Part shown: positions 8,882 to 13,209 of the stretch, piece by piece | How positions within the stretch are numbered: position 1 is the stretch's first letter | Layout of the letters: the number at the start of each line of letters is the position of its first letter | DNA from: Rhodospirillaceae bacterium | Lineage (GTDB): Bacteria > Pseudomonadota > Alphaproteobacteria > UBA7985 | DNA: 13,209 bases | Direction of reading: 5' to 3' | Assembly: GCA_002700865.1 (NCBI GenBank) | Contig: PAFB01000106.1 | Location: 1-13,209, forward strand | Made by a program: the position numbers and the translations under genes | Notes under the pieces: model-generated | Told to the model about the DNA's origin: nothing | The model's input: only the letters and a program-made list of their open reading frames with translations | Database searches by the model: none

Positions 8882-9862
8882 ATGACCGAGACTAACCACC
8901 GCCGCATGATCATTCTTGGTTCAGGACCAGCGGGCTACACCGCTGCTGTCTACGCTGCCCGAGCAGCGCTGAACCCTATGCTTTTACAAGGCATGCAGCC
9001 GGGCGGTCAGTTGTCGATTACCACTGACGTTGAGAATTACCCCGGCTTTGCTGAGGCGATTCAGGGGCCGTGGCTGATGGATCAGATGAAGGCTCAGGCG
9101 GAGAGCGTCGGGACTGAAATGGTGTTTGACCACGTCGCATCCGTTGATCTGGAACAGCGCCCTTTTACGCTGCACTGCGAGTCCGGCACCTCATGGACCT
9201 GTGACACGCTGGTCATCTGCACGGGCGCGCAAGCGAAGTGGCTTGGGCTGGACAGCGAAGACGAATTCCGCGGCTTTGGCGTCTCCGCCTGTGCGACCTG
9301 CGACGGCTTCTTTTTCCGCGACCGCGAGGTTGCTGTCGTCGGCGGGGGCAATACAGCGGTCGAAGAAGCGCTCTATCTCACCAATCACGCCTCCAAGGTC
9401 TATCTGATCCACCGCCGGGACGCGCTGCGGTGTGAAAAGATCCTCGAAAACCGACTGCTGTCGAACCCGAAGATCGAAACCATCTGGGACACGGAAGTAC
9501 AGACCGTCAACGGCACTGCCGGCTTCCCCAAGGAAGTGACCGGCCTGACTTTGCACAACCGCAAGACCGGGGCCCTCAGCGAGCTGAAAATCGACGGCCT
9601 GTTTGTCGCCATTGGTCACGAACCGGCAACGGGCATTTTCAAAGACGCTGGGCTGGACATGGACGGCGGTTATTTGGTGACAGCAGCGGACAGCACCAAA
9701 ACCAACATCCCCGGCGTGTTCGCTGCCGGAGACGTGACCGACCATATCTACCGGCAGGCCGTGACCGCCGCCGGCATGGGCTGCATGGCCGCGCTGGAAG
9801 TAGAGAAATATCTGGCTGCGCTGGACGTCGGCGAAACGCCCGATTGGAAGGCGGCGGCCTGA
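8882..9862 (+). CDS. trxB: thioredoxin reductase (NADPH)
   Basis: This flavoenzyme passes electrons from NADPH through FAD and a redox disulfide to thioredoxin in the cytoplasm. The 326 residues contain the FAD-binding GSGPAG (13-18), the redox-active CATC (Cys137 and Cys140, in SACATCDGFFF), the NADPH-binding GGGNTA (154-159) with HRRD near 177-180, and the C-terminal FAD-contacting GVFAAGDVTDHIYRQAVTAAG. It is a low-molecular-weight bacterial TrxB of usual length. AGGGGA at 8869-8874, 7 bases before the ATG, is a strong ribosome-binding site. The gene is divergent from lrp. Its stop TGA overlaps the ATG of fdhD by one base (TGATG), so it is probably the first gene of a trxB-fdhD-mobA operon. 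Confidence 0.97.
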   Translation: MTETNHRRMIILGSGPAGYTAAVYAARAALNPMLLQGMQPGGQLSITTDVENYPGFAEAIQGPWLMDQMKAQAESVGTEMVFDHVASVDLEQRPFTLHCESGTSWTCDTLVICTGAQAKWLGLDSEDEFRGFGVSACATCDGFFFRDREVAVVGGGNTAVEEALYLTNHASKVYLIHRRDALRCEKILENRLLSNPKIETIWDTEVQTVNGTAGFPKEVTGLTLHNRKTGALSELKIDGLFVAIGHEPATGIFKDAGLDMDGGYLVTAADSTKTNIPGVFAAGDVTDHIYRQAVTAAGMGCMAALEVEKYLAALDVGETPDWKAAA

Positions 9863-10779
9863 TGACTGCGGCTGAGGCCAGCGTCAACGACGAAGAATCT
9901 GCAATCCGCAAGCGAGCCTCCGCGCCACCGATTGAGGATGGCGCACTCGACTCCCTCCTGCTCGCCCCCAACCCGGAAGACCCCGACCTCGCCCAGACGA
10001 TCGAAATCACCAATGAGCGCGGTCAGACCGAGCGCGTGCGCGCCGTGCGGGAGAAGCCGCTGACGATCTTTCTCAACGACGCAGAGATCGTAACGGCCAT
10101 GACCGTGGGCGACTTTCCGGAGATGCTGGCCCTTGGCTATCTGGTGAACCAGGGCATGTTGCCTCGCAATGCGCGGATTGAAGGCATCGATTATGATGAT
10201 GAGTTGGGCGTCGCCGTGGTGCGAACGCCTGACGAAACCGACTTCGAGCACAAGCTGAAAAAGAAGACCCTGACCAGCGGTTGCGCGCAGGGGACGATTT
10301 TTGGTGACCTGATGGAGCAGCTCGAAGGCGTTTGGCTGCCTGACGATGGCCCAAAGCTACCGATTTCGACCCTGACCCGGCTGTTGCGGCGCTTGGCATC
10401 GGTGCCGAGCCTGTATCTGGAAGCAGGCGGTATCCACGGTTGCGCTTTGGCGGAAGAAGACCGCCCTCTGATCTATATGGAAGATGTAGGCCGCCACAAC
10501 GCCGTTGATAAAATCGCGGGCGTGATGGCGCAGGAAGGGGTCGATCCGGCGGGGAAGATCTTCTACACCACCGGCCGGCTGACGTCCGAAATGGTGATCA
10601 AAACCGTCACGATGGGACTGCCGATTCTGGTCTCGCGCAGTGGTTTTTCAGCCTGGGGCGTCGAGTTGGCGCGTCAGAGCAATCTGACCTTGATTGGCCG
10701 CGCCAAGGGGCGGCGTCTGACCGTGCTTTCGGGCGGACAGCGGCTGTTATTTGATACCGCAGAGGACACCGGCACGTGA
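9862..10779 (+). CDS. fdhD: formate dehydrogenase accessory sulfurtransferase FdhD
   Basis: FdhD transfers sulfur from a cysteine desulfurase to the bis-MGD molybdenum cofactor, which formate dehydrogenases need for activity. Recognisable segments are EKPLTIFLND, FPEMLALGYLVNQGML, the loop LTSGCAQGT with Cys141, EAGGIHGCALA, EDVGRHNAVDKI, TTGRLTSEM and SRSGFSAWGVELA. E. coli FdhD has a CxxC in the catalytic loop; this protein has only one cysteine there. The start is set at the ATG at 9862, which overlaps the trxB stop and has GGAAGG at 9845-9850. An in-frame ATG at 9844 would add six residues inside trxB. The first 45 residues are low in conservation and probably disordered. The stop overlaps the GTG of mobA by four bases. 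No formate dehydrogenase structural gene lies in the window. Confidence 0.95.
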   Translation: MTAAEASVNDEESAIRKRASAPPIEDGALDSLLLAPNPEDPDLAQTIEITNERGQTERVRAVREKPLTIFLNDAEIVTAMTVGDFPEMLALGYLVNQGMLPRNARIEGIDYDDELGVAVVRTPDETDFEHKLKKKTLTSGCAQGTIFGDLMEQLEGVWLPDDGPKLPISTLTRLLRRLASVPSLYLEAGGIHGCALAEEDRPLIYMEDVGRHNAVDKIAGVMAQEGVDPAGKIFYTTGRLTSEMVIKTVTMGLPILVSRSGFSAWGVELARQSNLTLIGRAKGRRLTVLSGGQRLLFDTAEDTGT

Positions 10780-11369
10780 ATTTTGGGCTTGTATTGGCAG
10801 GCGGTCAGTCTCGGCGGATGGGACGGGACAAGGCCTATCTGGAATTTGAAGGCGACACCCTGATCGAGCGTACCATCCAGCGCTTTCAGCCGCAGGTCGA
10901 TGTCTTGGGCTTGAGCACCGGCCCGAACCGAGAGCGGCTGAGCGAAATCACGCTGCCTCGGATCTTCGACCTGGAACCCTCTGAAGCCCCGATTTGTGGG
11001 ATTCTTGCTGGACTGGCCTGGGCGCGGGCTTCAGGCGGTATGAACGCACGCCTGATCACCGTGCCGATCGATTGCCCGCACATTCCCTTCGATCTGGTCC
11101 GGAAACTGACCCTGCCGACTGAGGACATCGTCTTTGCCAGCAGCAAGGGGCGGCACCATCCGGTTGTGGGCTGCTGGCCCGCGCGCAGTCTCGAAGTGCT
11201 GCTCGATGCCTTTCATCGGGGTGAGCGCAAGATCGACCGGCTTGCGGAGCAGGTTGGCTGGTCGTCCGTCGAGTGGCCCACCGACCCACAAGACCCCTTC
11301 TATAACGTCAACACGCCCGAAGAATTCACCGCCCTGACACCTTCAGCCCCAAGCGTGAGGGGCCTTTGA
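10776..11369 (+). CDS. mobA: molybdenum cofactor guanylyltransferase
   Basis: MobA joins GMP from GTP to molybdopterin to build the bis-MGD cofactor used by DMSO-reductase-family enzymes such as formate dehydrogenase. The 197-residue protein has the nucleotidyltransferase signature LAGGQSRRMGRDK near residues 7-19, IDLEPSEAPICGILAGL-like spacing in the middle (FDLEPSEAPICGILAGLAWA), the PIDCPHIPFDLV segment with the metal-binding Asp, and the C-terminal NVNTPEEF. The start is GTG at 10776, overlapping the fdhD stop in GTGA, with AGAGGA at 10761-10766 nine bases upstream. This is a clear case of translational coupling. FdhD and MobA act on the same cofactor, so the pairing makes functional sense. 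The last dozen residues (PSAPSVRGL) are not conserved. Confidence 0.94.
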   Translation: MNFGLVLAGGQSRRMGRDKAYLEFEGDTLIERTIQRFQPQVDVLGLSTGPNRERLSEITLPRIFDLEPSEAPICGILAGLAWARASGGMNARLITVPIDCPHIPFDLVRKLTLPTEDIVFASSKGRHHPVVGCWPARSLEVLLDAFHRGERKIDRLAEQVGWSSVEWPTDPQDPFYNVNTPEEFTALTPSAPSVRGL

Positions 11370-11372
11370 TCC

Positions 11373-11406
11373 AAAAAAAATCCCGTCAGGACGAACCTGA
11401 CGGGAT
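11373..11406 (-). terminator. intrinsic terminator of the minus-strand lipoprotein gene
   Basis: ATCCCGTCAGG (11380-11390) pairs perfectly with CCTGACGGGAT (11396-11406) around a 5-base loop, giving an 11-bp stem. On the minus strand the stem runs straight into a run of eight T (from the A run at 11373-11380), the standard form of a Rho-independent terminator. On the plus strand no T run follows directly, so it suits the minus-strand gene ending at 11463; it may still slow transcription arriving from mobA, which stops 10 bases before it. Confidence 0.9.
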
Positions 11407-11462
11407 GAAGGTATTTTGGAGACACTTTCAGAGAAAATGAAAGAGCGACGTCGTGCGGAACG

Positions 11463-12341
11463 TCATAGTGAAACGCCAAGACTAAACAGCGTATCGAGCG
11501 ACACGGCGGATTCGCCGCGCGAGGCTAGATAAGCCGTCATTGCTGCCTTGGATTTCGACCCCCAGACGCCATCAACGGTGTCTGAGTAAAGACCGCGGCT
11601 CTTTAACGCGGTCTGTATTGCGGTAATCGTCGACTTGCTCAGGTTTGCCGGATCAAGGGTGCCGGGCTGGGCGGGCATGGTCGTCGATGAAGGGGAAGGC
11701 GCGCTCGCCGGGGTCAAAGCACCAGGGGTCAGCGGGGTGACAGTTGGCGTGCGCAAGACACCGGGGGCGGTCGCGCCGGGTGTCAGGGGTTGATAAGGAT
11801 TGCTGTACAGGTTGGGCGCAACAGTGGGCTGAGCCAGCGGTGCCTGAGCGGCGCCCAGCAGTGGCTGAGCGTTTAGCAGTGTCGGTGTGGCTGTCTGTGC
11901 AGGCACGGCTGTATTGATGACCGTTCCGGCCGGTGTGACGGTCGTGCTGGGGATGCGCGGCGCGTAGGGGTTGGGCTGCGCACCGTAGGAATAGGTTGCC
12001 GTGGTCGTCGGCACACCCGGAACTATGGTCCCGAAGCCAGACGGCGACGCGCCCATCGTGGACCCGATCAGTGCAGCGTTGGCGGCGCTTGATTGGGTAT
12101 TGAGCGTGGATTGCGGCATCATCGGCTGCGCGCCACTGAGATCGAAGGGCGCAGGCTGTGTCGCAGTAATCGGGTTGCTGGCGGTCACCTGAAGCGCAGG
12201 GGCTTCGGTGGTTTCAGAAGCCTCGTTATTGTTCAGGCCGAGCGAGGAGAGGTTCAGAAAATCAAGCGCTTCACAGCCACTCAACGTGGCCGCAAGGGCA
12301 CTGGTCGCCAGCAATGCGGCGATACGCTTTGTAACGATCAT
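11463..12341 (-). CDS. lipoprotein with peptidoglycan-binding-like C-terminus
   Basis: The 292-residue product begins with a lipoprotein signal: Lys5-Arg6, a hydrophobic stretch (IAALLATSALAATL) and the lipobox LSGC with Cys23 as the lipid-bearing residue. There is no Asp at +2 (Glu-Ala follow), so sorting to the outer membrane is plausible. Residues about 40-228 are a low-complexity region rich in Ala, Pro, Thr and Ser, with near-repeats such as PLTPGAT and PLTPGAL, probably a flexible spacer. Residues about 229-292 resemble a PG_binding_1 domain: ITAIQTALKSRGLYSDTVDG followed by VWGSKSKAAMTAYL. I infer a periplasmic protein anchored in a membrane that contacts the cell wall; no enzymatic domain is visible. 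The specific gene is not recognised. GATTTGAG just before the ATG gives only a fair ribosome-binding site. It is monocistronic, with its own terminator at 11373-11406. Confidence 0.82.
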   Translation of the reverse strand: MIVTKRIAALLATSALAATLSGCEALDFLNLSSLGLNNNEASETTEAPALQVTASNPITATQPAPFDLSGAQPMMPQSTLNTQSSAANAALIGSTMGASPSGFGTIVPGVPTTTATYSYGAQPNPYAPRIPSTTVTPAGTVINTAVPAQTATPTLLNAQPLLGAAQAPLAQPTVAPNLYSNPYQPLTPGATAPGVLRTPTVTPLTPGALTPASAPSPSSTTMPAQPGTLDPANLSKSTITAIQTALKSRGLYSDTVDGVWGSKSKAAMTAYLASRGESAVSLDTLFSLGVSL

Positions 12342-12444
12342 GGCTCAAATCCATTGACGAGCCCAACGGGGCGTGCGCCCGGTCAGACAAACTAAAAATC
12401 TTCAACCCGCCTTGAAAACAAGCGGCGGCCTCGGTGTTGGAGTG

Positions 12445-12473
12445 ATAATGTATGGACGCGCCGCAAAACGCAA
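12445..12473 (-). promoter_or_regulatory. candidate promoter for the lipoprotein gene
   Basis: On the minus strand TTGCGT (12473-12468) and CATTAT (12450-12445) are separated by 17 bases. The match is moderate. It would give a leader of about 100 bases before the ATG at 12341. The start site has not been shown. Confidence 0.33.
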
Positions 12474-12657
12474 GTGTTAATTTAATAAACTACTGCAAAC
12501 CATTGTTTTTAAATATTTCTTTTAGTTTTGAACCTAGAATTATTGGCAAATTTGTAAGGAATTAGAGTCTTATGCGACGCCATGACCCGGGGGGGCGTCG
12601 GTGACAAGGCCGGCTTCAACAAAGGCTGTGCTTGAAGTTGTAACACGAGAGGCGTAC

Positions 12658-12711
12658 ATGCCCCCCAAGCGCTTGAGCGCCCGGGCACCCAACCGACCGG
12701 TTTTTTGGTAA
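12658..12711 (+). CDS. possible 17-residue leader peptide upstream of dksA
   Basis: ATG at 12658 opens a frame of 17 codons ending with TAA at 12709-12711; the peptide would read MPPKRLSARAPNRPVFW. GAGAGG at 12647-12652, 5 bases upstream, is a good ribosome-binding site, better than that of several annotated genes here. The stop lies 29 bases before the dksA start. The peptide is basic and has Arg-Ala-Pro, a core shared with ribosome-arrest peptides (RAPP/RAPG in ApdP and ApdA). A regulatory leader is an inference; chance occurrence in GC-rich DNA is a real alternative. Confidence 0.3.
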   Translation: MPPKRLSARAPNRPVFW

Positions 12712-12740
12712 CCAACGTAGAAACACAGGGGGATCGTTAT

Positions 12741-13172
12741 ATGGACTTGCCAATCTTGTCGCCGGACTACCGGCCATCCGATAAAGAGCCCTACATGAAC
12801 CCGCAGCAGCTGGCCTACTTTCGCGCCAAGCTCATGCAGTGGAAATCTGAGCTTCTGAACGAAAGTGAAGACACACTGGCCGCTCTGCAGGAACAGTCAC
12901 TTTCCACGCCGGAATCGGTTGAACGCGCCTCAATGGAAACCGACCACGCGCTTGAACTGCGCGCCCGCGACCGCGCGCGGAAGCTGATCAACAAAATCGA
13001 CAAGGCCATCGCGCGGATCGACCTTGATGAATACGGCTATTGCGAAGAATCCGGCGAACCCATCGGCCTCCGCCGCCTGGAAGCCCGCCCCATTGCCACC
13101 ATGTCAGTCGAAGCCCAGGAACGCCATGAACGCGCGGAGAAACTACACCGCGACGAACGACGCATGACCTGA
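12741..13172 (+). CDS. dksA: DksA/TraR family RNA polymerase-binding protein
   Basis: DksA binds in the secondary channel of RNA polymerase and, with ppGpp, adjusts transcription from rRNA and amino-acid promoters in the stringent response. The 143 residues show the coiled coil (about 20-98) and the globular C-terminal region YGYCEESGEPIGLRRLEARP. The start is ATG at 12741, with AGGGGGAT at 12727-12734; the frame is open back to a TTG at 12705, but those codons have no ribosome-binding site. Aligned with E. coli DksA at a constant offset of 13, the zinc cysteines C114, C117, C135 and C138 correspond to C101, S104, S122 and A125, so only one is left; loss of zinc cysteines is common in alphaproteobacterial DksA. 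The coiled-coil tip Asp71 and Asp74 correspond to Glu58 and Glu61 (PESVERA), with Ala63 kept. The tail from 136 (HRDERRMT) is highly charged. Confidence 0.93.
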   Translation: MDLPILSPDYRPSDKEPYMNPQQLAYFRAKLMQWKSELLNESEDTLAALQEQSLSTPESVERASMETDHALELRARDRARKLINKIDKAIARIDLDEYGYCEESGEPIGLRRLEARPIATMSVEAQERHERAEKLHRDERRMT

Positions 13173-13209
13173 TCGACCCCCGCGGACACGGGCAAAACTT
13201 GGACACAAA

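Larger units (their letters stand above)
12342..12740. other. non-coding gap between lipoprotein gene and dksA
   Basis: This gap of about 400 bases must hold the divergent promoters. Positions about 12475-12570 are strikingly AT-rich compared with the rest of the window. Two perfect hairpins follow: CGACGCC (12575-12581) with GGCGTCG (12594-12600), loop 12, and CTTCAA (12614-12619) with TTGAAG (12632-12637), loop 12. A small GCGC-TTGA-GCGC hairpin lies at 12669-12680. A run of six T at 12701-12706 follows a weak AACC-GACC-GGTT stem. A short ORF with its own ribosome-binding site lies at 12658-12711. A long structured leader for dksA is plausible. Confidence 0.5.

Noticed and set aside
12573..12605. 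A 10-codon ORF (MRRHDPGGRR) in the dksA leader with four Arg codons
   Set aside because: The ribosome-binding site is poor, and it falls within a hairpin and a G7 run that explain the Arg and Gly codons; there is no sign it is translated.
12691..12706. AACC-GACC-GGTT stem followed by six T as an intrinsic terminator
   Set aside because: The stem is only four base pairs with half A-T pairs, too weak to call alone; it is mentioned only as part of the leader structure.

Overview
The window looks like ordinary chromosomal DNA from an alphaproteobacterium. GC is high (I estimate high 50s percent), the reading frames are compact, and the neighbourhoods are ones usual in that class: a GatB/YqeY gene divergent from carA, carAB followed by greA, and an Lrp-type regulator divergent from trxB. 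The DksA carries the single-cysteine C-terminal region typical of alphaproteobacteria. I cannot name the genus. I see no insertion sequence, phage, CRISPR array, rRNA or tRNA.

Layout. Positions 1-452 (minus) hold a nearly complete YqeY-type protein. Positions 694-5002 hold carA and carB, overlapping by 8 bases, which encode carbamoyl-phosphate synthase for pyrimidine and arginine synthesis. greA follows at 5062-5535. Next come a minus-strand endonuclease/exonuclease/phosphatase-fold protein (5564-6835), a divergent glutathionyl-hydroquinone reductase (6947-7918) and a 66-residue two-helix membrane protein (7970-8170). The Lrp/AsnC regulator (8217-8699, minus) is divergent from trxB (8882-9862), and the region between them holds a strong AT-rich palindrome. 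trxB, fdhD and mobA are chained by 1-base and 4-base overlaps, which ties thioredoxin reductase to molybdenum cofactor maturation for formate dehydrogenase-like enzymes. A minus-strand lipoprotein with a peptidoglycan-binding-like C-terminus (11463-12341) ends at a clear intrinsic terminator, convergent with mobA. A roughly 400-base gap with an AT-rich block, two hairpins and a possible 17-codon leader ORF precedes dksA (12741-13172).

I did not find an obviously new system. The observations most worth checking are: (1) CarB lacks about 45 residues of its oligomerization domain, replaced by a short Gly/Thr linker, in an otherwise intact frame; (2) a possible leader peptide upstream of dksA contains an Arg-Ala-Pro motif resembling known ribosome-arrest cores; (3) DksA has Glu in place of both coiled-coil-tip Asp residues and only one of four zinc-binding cysteines; (4) the palindrome lies where it could control lrp; (5) trxB is translationally coupled to fdhD and mobA.
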